Assembly: GCF_004331485.1 (NCBI RefSeq)
Contig: NZ_SJKD01000005.1
Coordinates: 558,001-622,000 of the forward strand
Reading direction: 5' to 3'
Source: Kribbella capetownensis
GTDB lineage: Bacteria > Actinomycetota > Actinomycetes > Propionibacteriales > Kribbellaceae
Length of the DNA stretch: 64,000 nt
This document shows positions 1 through 9,401 of this stretch, one piece after another. The position numbers were made by a program, and so were the translations under genes. Position 1 is the stretch's first letter, and the number at the start of each line of letters is the position of its first letter. The notes beneath the pieces are model-generated. The model was not told the DNA's origin. It worked only from the letters and a program-made list of their open reading frames with translations, and did no database searches.

Positions 1-343
1 GCAGGACCTCGCCCTCGTCCAGCTCCTGGACGGCTTCCTGTGCGCTGTCACCGGTGACGTCGGCGGCGAAGTGCACGGTGATGCCCTCGGGCTGCAGCAA
101 CTCGCCGAGCCGCTTGGCCACCGGGGCCAGGGTGAACTTCGGGTCCGGCGTGCCCTTCGGGCGGCCGAGGTGCGCGGTCACGATCACCTTGGCGCCGGCC
201 TTGGCCAGCTGGACCAGCGTCGGCAGCGACGCCCGGATCCGGCCGTCGTCGCCGATCGTCTCGCCGTCGATCGGCACGTTCAGGTCGGAGCGGACCAGCA
301 CCCGCAGGCCGGCCACGTCGCCCAGTTCCTCAATCGTCTTCAC
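1..343 (-). CDS. pgk: Phosphoglycerate kinase, N-terminal part (runs off the window)
   Basis: Glycolytic enzyme that transfers the acyl phosphate of 1,3-bisphosphoglycerate to ADP in the cytosol. Only the first 114 codons are present; the rest lies left of position 1. The start is a GTG at 341-343 preceded by a purine-rich AAGGAAG. The visible part reads VKTIEELGDVAGLRVLVRSD and then the substrate-binding DLNVP stretch, with a TAHLGRPKG motif further on, all hallmarks of PGK N-domains. It lies downstream of gap on the same strand, the usual gap-pgk order of actinomycetes, so the two are probably co-transcribed across an 87-base gap that holds a long hairpin. Confidence 0.96.
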   Translation of the reverse strand, partial: MKTIEELGDVAGLRVLVRSDLNVPIDGETIGDDGRIRASLPTLVQLAKAGAKVIVTAHLGRPKGTPDPKFTLAPVAKRLGELLQPEGITVHFAADVTGDSAQEAVQELDEGEVL

Positions 344-371
344 TGTCAGCTTCCTTCGAAGAAACGGCTAA

Positions 372-412
372 CGTCCGGAGAACCGTGGCGCGAAGCCACA
401 GTTCTCCGGACG
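372..412 (-). terminator. Long hairpin in the gap-pgk spacer
   Basis: The arms CGTCCGGAGAAC (372-383) and GTTCTCCGGACG (401-412) are perfect complements. The stem continues, after one mismatch, with GTGGC/GCCAC around a GCGAA loop. No U-tract follows on the minus strand. It could be a partial terminator or an RNA processing/stabilising element that sets gap versus pgk levels. The structure is seen; the role is inferred. Confidence 0.55.
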
Positions 413-430
413 CAACGTGAACGGGACGCG

Positions 431-1438
<1,008 letters not shown>

Positions 1439-1584
1439 GGGACTGCGTCTCCTCAGAACTAGCTTTCGAGCACTGCCGCTTCACCCCGAACACTAGCCCA
1501 ACAGCCCACTTGGCCAACTGGTAGCGTCCACAGCAGACCACCCCGCCCGCGACGTCCTGCCGAGCGAACCAGCGGCACGCAGAA

Positions 1585-1609
1585 CGGCCCCGGAAACCAT
1601 CCGGGGCCG
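1585..1609 (-). terminator. Stem-loop after whiA
   Basis: A perfect 9-bp stem CGGCCCCGG / CCGGGGCCG encloses AAACCAT. It lies 36 bases beyond the whiA stop and before gap. There is no clear U-tract, so it is the GC-rich actinobacterial type. It probably separates whiA from gap transcription. Confidence 0.6.
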
Positions 1610-1644
1610 CCAGGTGAAGACCAGTTGACTGCCTGGTATCTGGA

Positions 1645-2628
1645 TCAGGCCGGGTCGAGCATCTCCGGCGTCAGGTTCGCCTCGGTGTTCGGGATGCCGA
1701 GGTCGGCGGCGCGCTTGTCCGCCATCGCCAGCAGGCGACGAATCCGGCCGGCGACCGCGTCCTTGGTGAGGGCCGGCTCGTGCAACTGACCGAGCTCCTC
1801 GAGACTCGCCTGCTTGTGCTCGAGCCGCAGCTTGCCCGCCACCTGCAGGTGATCGGGCACGTCGTCGCCCAGGATCTCCAGCGCCCGCTCGACACGTGCA
1901 CCGGCCGCGACCGCGGCACGCGCGGAACGGCGCAGATTCGCGTCGTCGAAGTTGGCCAGCCGGTTCGCCGTCGCCCGGACCTCGCGACGCATCCGCCGCT
2001 CCTCCCACGCCAGCACCGACTCGTGCGCACCGAGCCGGGTCAGCAACGCACCGATCGCGTCGCCGTCGCGGATCACCACGCGGTCGACATTGCGTACTTC
2101 GCGAGCCTTCGAACCAATGCCGAGTCGCCGGGCAGCACCGACCAACGCGAGAGCGGCCTCGGGACCGGGGCAGGTCACCTCGAGCGAGGACGACCGGCCC
2201 GGCTCAGTCAGAGAGCCGTGTGCCAGGAAGGCACCACGCCAGGCGGCCACCGCGTCACAGGAGGCGCCGGAAACGACGGCCGGCGGAAGGCCGCGGACCG
2301 GACGGCCGCGGTTGTCGACCAGCCCGGTCTGGCGGGCCAGCGCATCACCGTCGCGAACCACGCGAACGACGTACTTCGTCTGCTTCCGGATTCCGGACGG
2401 GGAGATCACGACGACGTCCGACGGGTGGCCGAAGATCTCGGCGATGTCCTTGCGTAGCCGGCGGGCCGCGGCGCCGCTGTCCAGTTCGGCTTCGATGACG
2501 ATCCGCCCGGAGACGAGGTGCAGACCGCCCGCGAACCGCAGCACGGAGGACACCTCGGCCTTGCGGCAACAGGGTTTTGTGACCTGAATACTGGTCAACT
2601 CGGACTTCACCTGTGCTGTCATCGCCAT
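1645..2628 (-). CDS. whiA: Sporulation transcription regulator WhiA
   Basis: DNA-binding regulator that acts with WhiB at the onset of sporulation septation in aerial actinomycetes. It is built of an N-terminal degenerate LAGLIDADG homing-endonuclease fold and a C-terminal helix-turn-helix. The chosen ATG gives 327 residues starting MAMTAQVKSELTS, the conserved WhiA N-terminus, and has GGGAGG nine bases upstream; a longer reading to 2685 adds 19 unconserved residues. C-terminal motifs ANLRRSARAAVAAGARVERA and SLEELGQL fit the HTH region. In relatives whiA directly follows yvcK; here about 900 bases of decayed plus-strand genes separate them, so whiA probably has its own promoter. Confidence 0.95.
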   Translation of the reverse strand: MAMTAQVKSELTSIQVTKPCCRKAEVSSVLRFAGGLHLVSGRIVIEAELDSGAAARRLRKDIAEIFGHPSDVVVISPSGIRKQTKYVVRVVRDGDALARQTGLVDNRGRPVRGLPPAVVSGASCDAVAAWRGAFLAHGSLTEPGRSSSLEVTCPGPEAALALVGAARRLGIGSKAREVRNVDRVVIRDGDAIGALLTRLGAHESVLAWEERRMRREVRATANRLANFDDANLRRSARAAVAAGARVERALEILGDDVPDHLQVAGKLRLEHKQASLEELGQLHEPALTKDAVAGRIRRLLAMADKRAADLGIPNTEANLTPEMLDPA

Positions 2629-2763
2629 GAACGCCATCCTCCCACCGCTGTCAAAGACCCTCGGGGCTGCAACTCCAACGGCCACCCGGCCGATCTGTTA
2701 CGGGCGGTGCAACCTTGCGAACAACTCGCCGCATTCCCTCATCGACACCTGTGAGGAGGCCGG

Positions 2764-3000
2764 ATGAGACGACGCGACGAGGACGAGTTCACCGCGGTGA
2801 CCATGCCCAGACTGCGCCGTACGGCGTACCTGATGTGTGGCGACTGGCATCGTGCCGAGGACGCCGCGCAGGACGCACTCGTGAGTGTGTACCGGCACCG
2901 TCTGCTCGTGGTGCGGGCACTCGCCGCGCTGCCGCCGAGCCAACGGGCCTGCGTCGTACTGCGGCACTACGCGGACCTGAGCCTCGCGCAGACCGCAAGG
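2764..3000 (+). pseudogene. Remnant of a SigE-type ECF sigma factor
   Basis: The reading frame starts MRRRDEDEFTAVTMPRLRRT, followed by AYLMCGDWHRAEDAAQDAL, which is sigma region 2 of the actinobacterial SigE-like ECF family. It then jumps directly to VVRALAALPPSQRACVVLRH and YADLSLAQTA, which is region 4.2. The roughly 60-70 residues normally between these parts are missing, and the frame degenerates after QTARSV. It is about half the family's usual length and lacks the rest of the region 4 recognition helix, so it should not be functional. An ATG with GTGAGGAGG upstream remains. It sits on the strand opposite whiA and yvcK. Confidence 0.75.
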
Positions 3001-3512
3001 TCGGTCTCGACGACGCCGGCGTCACGCAGCGCGCGAACCTGTTGCAGGCAGGAGGCCCCTGGTCCGGGCCGGTGGCACCGGGCTGGACGGTCTTGCTGAA
3101 GACGGGCTCCGGCGACGACTTCACCGCGGTTCTCGCCTCCCCGAATCACCAGGACGGCATCGAGTGCGGGATCAAGACGTTCTCGGACGGAGGCAAGAGC
3201 CCGGCGTACGCGGCGTTCTCGCTCACCACGGACCTGTATCTCAAAGCCTTCCACGGCGGACGCAGCGGCGGTGAGGTCGCTCCGCAACTCCTGCTCCCGC
3301 CGGGCACGACCCGGCTCCTGGTCGACGTGTACGGCGAGCCCGGCCCCCGGGAGGCACTGCGCGGCAAGGACGGCTACTTCACGTTGGGATCGATGAACCT
3401 GAGGGAGTCCGACGGCTCCAAGCCCGGGATCTCCACCGTCAGGGCGTACGACGCCCACGGTCGGAAGGTCTATGAACACCAGCGCTTCTTCGATTCACTG
3501 CCGGCTCGCTGA
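2998..3512 (+). pseudogene. C-terminal remnant of an unidentified protein gene
   Basis: About 170 codons in a different frame from the sigma remnant read RKVGLDDAGVTQRANLLQAG, later GWTVLLKTGSGDDFTAVLAS, and end YEHQRFFDSLPAR at a stop at 3510-3512. The segment has good coding character but no start, signal peptide or domain I recognise. It looks like the distal part of the gene that once followed the sigma factor, fused to it by a deletion. It ends only three bases before the stop of the convergent yvcK. Confidence 0.5.
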
Positions 3513-3515
3513 TCG

Positions 3516-4544
3516 TCAGGCGAAGATCTCCCGGTAGACCTTGGCGAGTTTGTCCGGAGCGTGGTGCAGCTGACGGTCGTCGTCGGCGATGTCGGCGATG
3601 ACCAGGTCGGCGCCGAGGGATTCCGCCGTACGGCGAAGGGACGCCGGATCGGGCACGTGGCCTTCGTCGGCGAGGACGACGTCGATGCGGAGATCCGGTG
3701 CGTGCGCGGCCAGCACCTCGATGTGGGTCTCGGGCGAGAAGCCGTCGGTCTCGCCCTTCTGCTCCCCCAGGTTCAGCGTCAGCAGCCGGCGGGCGCTGGT
3801 CTGCTCGAGACCGCGGCACAACGCCGGGACCAGCAAGTTCGGGATCACTGAGGTGAACCACGAGCCCGGGCCGACCACTACCCAGTCGGCCTCGGCGATA
3901 GCGACCAGCGCCTCGGGACAAGCCGGTGGATCGGCCGGGTCGAGGGCGACATCGACGACCTGTCCCTCCGTCGTCGCGACCTCGGCCTGGCCGCGGATCT
4001 CGGTGATCTCCTCCGGATGGTCCGGAACCAGCCCGAGCACGCGCGCGGTGATGTCCAGCGGTACGGCGGACATCGGCAGGACGCGGCCTTGTGCGCCGAG
4101 CAGCCGGGCCACCCAGTCGAGTCCGTCGACTGCTTCGCCGAGCAACTCCCACAACGCGACGATCAGCAGATTGCCGACCGCGTGATCGTGCAGCTCACCG
4201 TTGCTACGGAACCTGTGCTGCAGTACGTCGGCCCACGTCCGGCCCCACTCGTCGTCGCGGCACAGAGCGGCCAGCGCCATCCGCAGATCACCGGGCGGCA
4301 GCACACCGAGCTCGCGACGCAACCGCCCCGACGAGCCGCCGTTGTCGGCGACGGTGACGACCGCGGTCAGCTGGTCGGTGACATGACGAAGTGCGGACAG
4401 AGAGGCTGCCAAACCATGCCCCCCACCCAGAGCGACGACCCGGGGAGCTGAGCGGGGGCCTGGGGGTCGCCCCCCAGACTGCACGCCGGAGCGGCCCGGC
4501 CCGTGCTCTCCGCGGGCAGAGTCGTCCCAGATGCTCTGGCTCAC
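3516..4544 (-). CDS. yvcK: YvcK/CofD-like gluconeogenesis and cell-wall factor
   Basis: A CofD-fold protein that binds UDP-sugars in relatives and is needed for growth on gluconeogenic carbon sources and for cell-wall homeostasis. The core starts around residue 35 with VVALGGGHGLAASLSALR and continues TVADNGGSSGRLRRELGVLP, GDLRMAL and HAVGNLLIVAL, all family motifs. The 342 residues include about 33 N-terminal disordered ones from a GTG start at 4542-4544. That start overlaps the rapZ stop by four bases (GTGA), so the two are translationally coupled in the uvrC-rapZ-yvcK operon. Confidence 0.93.
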   Translation of the reverse strand: MSQSIWDDSARGEHGPGRSGVQSGGRPPGPRSAPRVVALGGGHGLAASLSALRHVTDQLTAVVTVADNGGSSGRLRRELGVLPPGDLRMALAALCRDDEWGRTWADVLQHRFRSNGELHDHAVGNLLIVALWELLGEAVDGLDWVARLLGAQGRVLPMSAVPLDITARVLGLVPDHPEEITEIRGQAEVATTEGQVVDVALDPADPPACPEALVAIAEADWVVVGPGSWFTSVIPNLLVPALCRGLEQTSARRLLTLNLGEQKGETDGFSPETHIEVLAAHAPDLRIDVVLADEGHVPDPASLRRTAESLGADLVIADIADDDRQLHHAPDKLAKVYREIFA

Positions 4545-5407
4545 TCCCGCCCCAGATCCCGGTGTACGACCAACGTCGGTGACCCTCTCTCGCGCAGCCT
4601 GCGGGCGATCTCCTCGGCCATCGCGACGCTGCGGTGCTTACCCCCGGTGCAGCCGATCGCGACGGTGACGAAGCGCTTGCCCTCGTTCAGGTAGCCGGTC
4701 CGCAGGGTGTCCAGCACGTCCACGTAGTTCTGCAGGAACTGCTGGGCCAGCGGATGGCCGAGGACGAAGTCTGACACAGGCTTGTCCTGCCCGGTCATCG
4801 GGCGCAGATCCGGCTGCCAGTACGGGTTCGGGATGAACCGCATGTCGGCCACCACGTCGGCGTCGACCGGGATGCCGTACTTGAACCCGAACGACACCAC
4901 GGTCGCCCGCAGCTCGGCGTTCTCCTCGTCGCCGAAGGCGTTCACGATCTTCGCGGCGAGCTGGTGGATGTTCATGTTCGACGTGTCGATGACCAGGTCC
5001 GCGCCGGCCCGGATGTCGCCGAGCAGTTCGCGTTCGCGCTGGATGCCGGTCAGCAGCCGGCCCTCGCCCTGCAGCGGGTGCGGCCGGCGGACGCTCTCCT
5101 GCCGGCGCACGATCACGTCGTCGGAGGCCTCCAGGAACAGCGTCAGCGGCCGATACCCCTTCAGCCGCAGGTCGTGGATCGCCGAGCTCAGCTCGTCGAA
5201 GAACAGCCCGGTGCGTACGTCGACGACGATCGCGAGCCGCGGCGCCGCGCCGGTGCCGACGACCTGCTCGACGAGCGTGGTGAGGAACATCGGTGGCAGG
5301 TTGTCGACCACGAACCAGCCGAGGTCCTCCAGTACGTCCGCGACCGAGCTCCGTCCCGCGCCGGACATGCCGGACACGATGATGAGATTGCCGCCCGAGT
5401 CGTCCAT
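4541..5407 (-). CDS. rapZ: RapZ-type nucleotide-binding protein
   Basis: P-loop protein of the YvcJ/RapZ family. In enterobacteria it is an RNA adaptor controlling GlmS; the actinobacterial role is less clear. The 288 residues fit. The N-terminal P-loop is GMSGAGRSS, in which Arg19 replaces the usual lysine. The family motifs FVVDNLPP and, in the C-terminal half, FGFKYGIP, MRFIPNPYW and IGCTGGKHRSV are present. The ATG overlaps the uvrC stop by one base and the 3' end overlaps yvcK by four. Confidence 0.94.
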   Translation of the reverse strand: MDDSGGNLIIVSGMSGAGRSSVADVLEDLGWFVVDNLPPMFLTTLVEQVVGTGAAPRLAIVVDVRTGLFFDELSSAIHDLRLKGYRPLTLFLEASDDVIVRRQESVRRPHPLQGEGRLLTGIQRERELLGDIRAGADLVIDTSNMNIHQLAAKIVNAFGDEENAELRATVVSFGFKYGIPVDADVVADMRFIPNPYWQPDLRPMTGQDKPVSDFVLGHPLAQQFLQNYVDVLDTLRTGYLNEGKRFVTVAIGCTGGKHRSVAMAEEIARRLRERGSPTLVVHRDLGRE

Positions 5408-7437
5408 CAGCTCTCAGTTCTCCCTGGGTCCCCGTCGGGCGCCCCGGCCGGCGCCGGGACGTCGTCGTCCAGTATCTCGCCTGTGGCGGTGTTCACCGAC
5501 GGCGCCCGGCCGGTGTCGGCCTTCGTTGCGGCAGCGTTCACCGCCAGTACGACGGACTCCGCCGTACGACGACCGAACCCGGGCAGGTCGGCGACCTCGT
5601 CGACGGTGGCCTGACGCAGCTTCTTCAAGGACCCGAAATGCCGCAGCAGCGTCTTGCGCCGCACCTCGCCCAGGCCGGAGACCTCGTCGAGGACGCTCTC
5701 CACCATCGACTTCGACCGCCGGTTGCGGTGGTGGGTGATGGCGAACCGGTGCGCCTCGTCACGCAGCCGCTGCAGGAGATACAGCCCTTCGGACGTGCGG
5801 GAGAAGATGACCGGGTCCTCCTCGTCCGGGACCCAGACCTCCTCCAGCCGCTTGGCCAGGCCGACGACCGGGATGTCGCCGAGGCCGAGCTCGTCCATCG
5901 CCTGCCGCGCGGCCGCGACCTGCGGCGGACCACCGTCGACAACGACCAGGCCGGGAGCGTAGGAGAATTTCCGCGCGCGGCCGGTCTCCGGATCGATCAA
6001 GCCCGCCGCCGGGTCCTCGCCCTCTTGCAACGTGGCCCGCTCGTCCAGCAGCCGCTTGAACCTCCGGGTCAGCACCTCGGCGATCGAGGCGACGTCGTTC
6101 TGCCCGTCGACACCCTTGATGACGAATCGCCGGTATTCGCTCTTGCGGGGCAGGCCGTCCTCGAAGACGACCATCGAGGCGACCACCTCGGTGCCCTGCA
6201 GGTTCGAGACGTCGTAGCACTCCAGCCGCAGCGGCGCCTCCGGCAGATCGAGCGCGGCCTGGATCTCCTCCAGCGCGAGGTTGCGAGTGGTCAGATCGCT
6301 GGCCCGCTTGGTCTTGTGCATGGTCAGCGTCTGCAGCGCGTTCCGGCCGACCGTCTCCATCAGCGCCTTCTTGTCGCCACGCTGCGGGATCCGGATGAAC
6401 ACCTTCGAGCCGCGCAGCTCGGACAGCCACTCGGTCAGCGCCTCGGCGTCGTCGGGCTCGGTGGGGACCAGGATCTCCCGCGGGATCACGTCGCCCGAGT
6501 CACCGGCGTACGTCTGCTGGATGAACCGCGAGACCAGATCGCCGGTGGTCGCCGTACCGTCGGCCTTGTCGGCGATCCAGCCGCGCTCACCGCGGATCCG
6601 GCCGCCGCGCACGTAGAAGATCTGCACCGCGACCTCGAGCGGGTCCTCGCTGAGGGCGATCACATCGGTGTCGGTGCCGTCGCCGAGGACCACCGCGTTC
6701 TTGGCCAGCGCCTTCTCCAGCGCGGCGAGGTCGTCGCGAATCTTCGCGGCCCGCTCGTACTCCAGCTCAGCCGCGGCGGCCTTCATCTCCTTCTCCAGCC
6801 GGCGCACGTACGTCGCGGTCTGGCCGGACAGGAAGGCAGCGAAGTCGTCGACGATCTTGCGGTGCTCCTCCTGGCTCACCTGACCGGTGCAGGGAGCGGC
6901 GCACTTGCCGATGTAGCCGAGCAGGCACGGGCGGCCGATCTGGCGGTGCCGGTTGAACACGCCCTTGCTGCACGAGCGCATCGGGAACACCCGCAGCAGC
7001 AGGTCGACGGTCTCGCGGATCGCCCACGCGTGACTGTACGGACCGAAGTACCGCACGCCCTTCTTCTTCTGGCCCCGGCCGACCATCACCCGCGGGTAGT
7101 CCTCGTTGAGGGTGATGGCGAGCCACGGGTACGACTTGTCGTCGCGGTACTTCACGTTGAAGCGCGGGTCGTACTCCTTGATCCAGGAGTACTCCAGCTG
7201 CAGCGACTCGACCTCGCTGCCGACCACGGTCCACTCGACCTTCGCGGCCGTCGTGACCATCGCCTGGGTGCGTGGGTGCAGGTTGATCAGGTCCTGGAAG
7301 TACGACGACAACCGGGCCCGCAGGTTCTTCGCCTTGCCGACGTAGATCACCCGTCCGGCGGCATCACTGAAGCGGTAGACACCGGGTGAATCGGGGATCG
7401 ACCCTGGAGCGGGACGGTACGAGGACGGATCAGCCAC
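5407..7437 (-). CDS. uvrC: Excinuclease ABC subunit C
   Basis: Nuclease of nucleotide excision repair, cutting on both sides of the lesion within the UvrB-DNA complex. The 676 residues carry an N-terminal GIY-YIG domain (PGVYRFSDAAGRVIYVGKAK), a UvrB-interacting UVR motif around residue 205 (AAAAELEYERAAKIRDDLA), the RNase H-like C-terminal nuclease (ECYDVSNLQGTEVVASMVV) and a terminal helix-hairpin-helix pair (LPGFGRRTAESVV). The start is GTG at 7435-7437, and a RecA-NDp-like promoter ends seven bases upstream, consistent with a leaderless message. It is the first gene of the uvrC-rapZ-yvcK run. Confidence 0.97.
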   Translation of the reverse strand: MADPSSYRPAPGSIPDSPGVYRFSDAAGRVIYVGKAKNLRARLSSYFQDLINLHPRTQAMVTTAAKVEWTVVGSEVESLQLEYSWIKEYDPRFNVKYRDDKSYPWLAITLNEDYPRVMVGRGQKKKGVRYFGPYSHAWAIRETVDLLLRVFPMRSCSKGVFNRHRQIGRPCLLGYIGKCAAPCTGQVSQEEHRKIVDDFAAFLSGQTATYVRRLEKEMKAAAAELEYERAAKIRDDLAALEKALAKNAVVLGDGTDTDVIALSEDPLEVAVQIFYVRGGRIRGERGWIADKADGTATTGDLVSRFIQQTYAGDSGDVIPREILVPTEPDDAEALTEWLSELRGSKVFIRIPQRGDKKALMETVGRNALQTLTMHKTKRASDLTTRNLALEEIQAALDLPEAPLRLECYDVSNLQGTEVVASMVVFEDGLPRKSEYRRFVIKGVDGQNDVASIAEVLTRRFKRLLDERATLQEGEDPAAGLIDPETGRARKFSYAPGLVVVDGGPPQVAAARQAMDELGLGDIPVVGLAKRLEEVWVPDEEDPVIFSRTSEGLYLLQRLRDEAHRFAITHHRNRRSKSMVESVLDEVSGLGEVRRKTLLRHFGSLKKLRQATVDEVADLPGFGRRTAESVVLAVNAAATKADTGRAPSVNTATGEILDDDVPAPAGAPDGDPGRTES

Positions 7438-7443
7438 CCAACC

Positions 7444-7466
7444 ACCCTAGTTCGGTTCGCCGACAA
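7444..7466 (-). promoter_or_regulatory. RecA-NDp/PafBC-type DNA-damage promoter of uvrC
   Basis: The minus strand reads TTGTCGGCG, eight bases, then TAGGGT. It matches the actinobacterial RecA-NDp consensus TTGTCRGTG-N8-TANNNT at all but one position. The -10-like TAGGGT ends at 7444, so transcription would begin at or next to the GTG at 7437. The motif match is direct; activity is inferred. Confidence 0.68.
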
Positions 7467-7519
7467 ATCCGGAATTCCGCCAAAGTCTCTACTACAGCTT
7501 CAATGACACACTTGAAGGC

Positions 7520-7975
7520 ATGAACTTCGACGAACTGGATCGGCTGATCCGCGCGTACGACGGCCTGCGGGTACTCGAGGCCCAGGACGACCTGTTCTAC
7601 CTGTACGACCCGGCCGCGGACCTGCCGCCCGAGCGGCAGCAACCCTTCGCAACGATCGTCACCGGCGACCACTACGAGAAGGTCTCCCGATTGGACGAGC
7701 CCGGCGCGTGGCGACTCAACATCGGGCTGACCAAGGCGACGTACACCTCACTCTTCGGACCGGGGCCGACCGAGCGGGATGCCGAGTGGGTGCTCGACTC
7801 GGGTCACGACTACGCCCAGCGCGACCAGCTGATGCCGCACCCGTTCTACGCCTCGCAGTACTGGGTCTGCATCGTCTCCCCCACCGAGCTCGACCCGCTG
7901 AAGCCACTGCTGACGGAGGCCTACGACTTCGCCGCCCGCAAGTACGACCGGCACCAGGCACGGCAAACCAAGTGA
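7520..7975 (+). CDS. DUF6194-like protein
   Basis: A 151-residue cytosolic protein of unknown function. Its core (FYLYDP, FATIVTGDHYEKVSRLD, GAWRLNIGLTKATYTSLFG) resembles the DUF6194 family common in actinomycetes, and a HPFYASQYWVCIVSP motif lies near the C-terminus. There is no signal peptide or membrane segment. The gene is divergent from uvrC, with 82 bases between the starts that also contain the uvrC promoter. No function can be assigned from context. Confidence 0.8.
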   Translation: MNFDELDRLIRAYDGLRVLEAQDDLFYLYDPAADLPPERQQPFATIVTGDHYEKVSRLDEPGAWRLNIGLTKATYTSLFGPGPTERDAEWVLDSGHDYAQRDQLMPHPFYASQYWVCIVSPTELDPLKPLLTEAYDFAARKYDRHQARQTK

Positions 7976-8124
7976 ACATTGCGGTCATGTTGCGGGTTGT
8001 CCCATAAGGCCGGTTTGACCCCCGGTTGGGATGAGCGCTCTCTCTAGCCTGTGACCCAGGGTAGACAGGCAGGTCCTTTGCGTGAGGCAACAAGGCCTTG
8101 CGCTGACTCGAGGGAGTTCCGCCC

Positions 8125-9345
8125 ATGTCCCTATCCGTACGCAGGCCACGTGCTGTTCTCGGCGCCGTGGCAGCGGCCGCGCTCGCCGCCACCGCGATCG
8201 TCGCCACCGCAGCCGGCAGTGATGCCGCACAGCAGGCCGACGTGACGATCCGCGGCGCCGGCACCGCAGACGCGATCCCAGGCAGCTACATCGTCGTACT
8301 CGCGGGCCAGCGCTCGCAGGCCCAGACCCGGGCCACCAACCAGAGCCTGGCGAGCAGCTACGACGTGAAGGTCCGCGACCAGTACGACGCGTCGATCAAG
8401 GGCTTCTCGGCGAGCATGAGTGAGGAGCAGGCGAAGAAGCTGGCCGGCGACGAGCGGGTCGCCTACGTCCAGCAGAACCAGAAGATCACGGTCAGCCAGG
8501 ACGACCCGCCGTGGGGCCTGGACCGGGCCGACCAGCGTGATCTGCCGCTGGACAAGAAGTACGAGGCAGCCACCACCGCCGACAACGTGAACGTCTACGT
8601 GATCGACACCGGCATCTACGCCGAGCACAAGGACTTCGGCGGCCGTGCGTCGGTCGGCACCGACACGGTCGGCGACGGCCAGAACGGCGTCGACTGCATG
8701 GGCCATGGCAGCCACGTGGCCGGCACCATCGCCGGTACGACGTACGGCCTCGCCAAGGGCGCCAAGGTGTTCGGTGTCCGGGTGCTCGACTGCAGCGGTT
8801 CGGGTTCGACCGAGTCCGTGGTGGCTGGGATCGACTGGGTGACCAAGAACGCGAAGAAGCCCGCGGTGGCCAACATGAGCCTGGGCGGAGGGGCGGACGA
8901 CGCGCTGGACGCAGCGGTGAAGGCGTCGGTCGACTCCGGTGTCACCTACGCCGTTGCCGCGGGCAACGAGAGTTCGGACGCGTGCGGCGGCTCGCCGGCC
9001 AAGGAGCCGTCGGCGATCACGGTCGGCGCGACCGACGACCAGGATCAGAAGGCGACGTTCTCCAACTGGGGCAAGTGCGTCGACCTGTTCGCACCGGGTG
9101 TCGACATCACGTCGGTCGGCATCACCGACCCGGACGCCACCGCCAAGATGAGCGGTACGTCGATGGCCACGCCGCATGTGGCCGGTGGGGTCGCGCTCTA
9201 CCTGGCGGACCACCCGGACGCGACGCCGGCTGATGTCGCGACCGCTCTGGTCGGCGCCTCGACGCCGGACAAGGTGGGCGACCCGGGCACCGGCTCGCCG
9301 AACAAGCTCCTGTTCGTCGGCAAGGCCGACCCGGCACAGGGCTGA
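8125..9345 (+). CDS. Secreted S8 family serine protease (subtilisin-like)
   Basis: An extracellular endopeptidase. Residues 1-35 form a signal peptide with an RR start and an AVAAAALAATAIVATAA core. Residues 53-122 are an inhibitor I9 propeptide (SYIVVLAGQ to RVAYVQQNQKI). The catalytic domain has Asp161 (VIDTGI), His194 (GHGSHVAGT), oxyanion Asn281 (AAGNES) and Ser346 (GTSMATPHVAGG), so the triad is intact. It ends about 50 residues after the serine without a C-terminal membrane helix. That makes it an aqualysin/proteinase K-like free protease rather than the membrane-anchored mycosin MycP. The ATG follows CGAGGGAGTTCCGCCC. A strong hairpin follows the stop. Confidence 0.95.
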   Translation: MSLSVRRPRAVLGAVAAAALAATAIVATAAGSDAAQQADVTIRGAGTADAIPGSYIVVLAGQRSQAQTRATNQSLASSYDVKVRDQYDASIKGFSASMSEEQAKKLAGDERVAYVQQNQKITVSQDDPPWGLDRADQRDLPLDKKYEAATTADNVNVYVIDTGIYAEHKDFGGRASVGTDTVGDGQNGVDCMGHGSHVAGTIAGTTYGLAKGAKVFGVRVLDCSGSGSTESVVAGIDWVTKNAKKPAVANMSLGGGADDALDAAVKASVDSGVTYAVAAGNESSDACGGSPAKEPSAITVGATDDQDQKATFSNWGKCVDLFAPGVDITSVGITDPDATAKMSGTSMATPHVAGGVALYLADHPDATPADVATALVGASTPDKVGDPGTGSPNKLLFVGKADPAQG

Positions 9346-9355
9346 CAGTGATGTG

Positions 9356-9392
9356 AAAGGCCCGGTGGCTCTCGCAGAGCGGCCGGGCCTTT
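9356..9392. terminator. Bidirectional terminator between protease and Rieske genes
   Basis: A near-perfect stem AAAGGCCCGG...CCGGGCCTTT, extended inside by CTCT/AGAG around CGC. It lies between two convergent genes and has an A-run on one side and a T-run on the other, so it can serve both directions. Confidence 0.85.
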
Positions 9393-9401
9393 CGCTGTCT
9401 G

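Noticed and set aside
2386..2685. Longer WhiA start at 2685
   Set aside because: The extra 19 residues are not conserved and the ATG at 2628 has a proper ribosome site and the family N-terminus.
8125..9345. MycP mycosin of the type VII system
   Set aside because: It has an I9 propeptide and no C-terminal membrane helix or mycosin loops; it is separated from the eccD end by a convergent Rieske gene.
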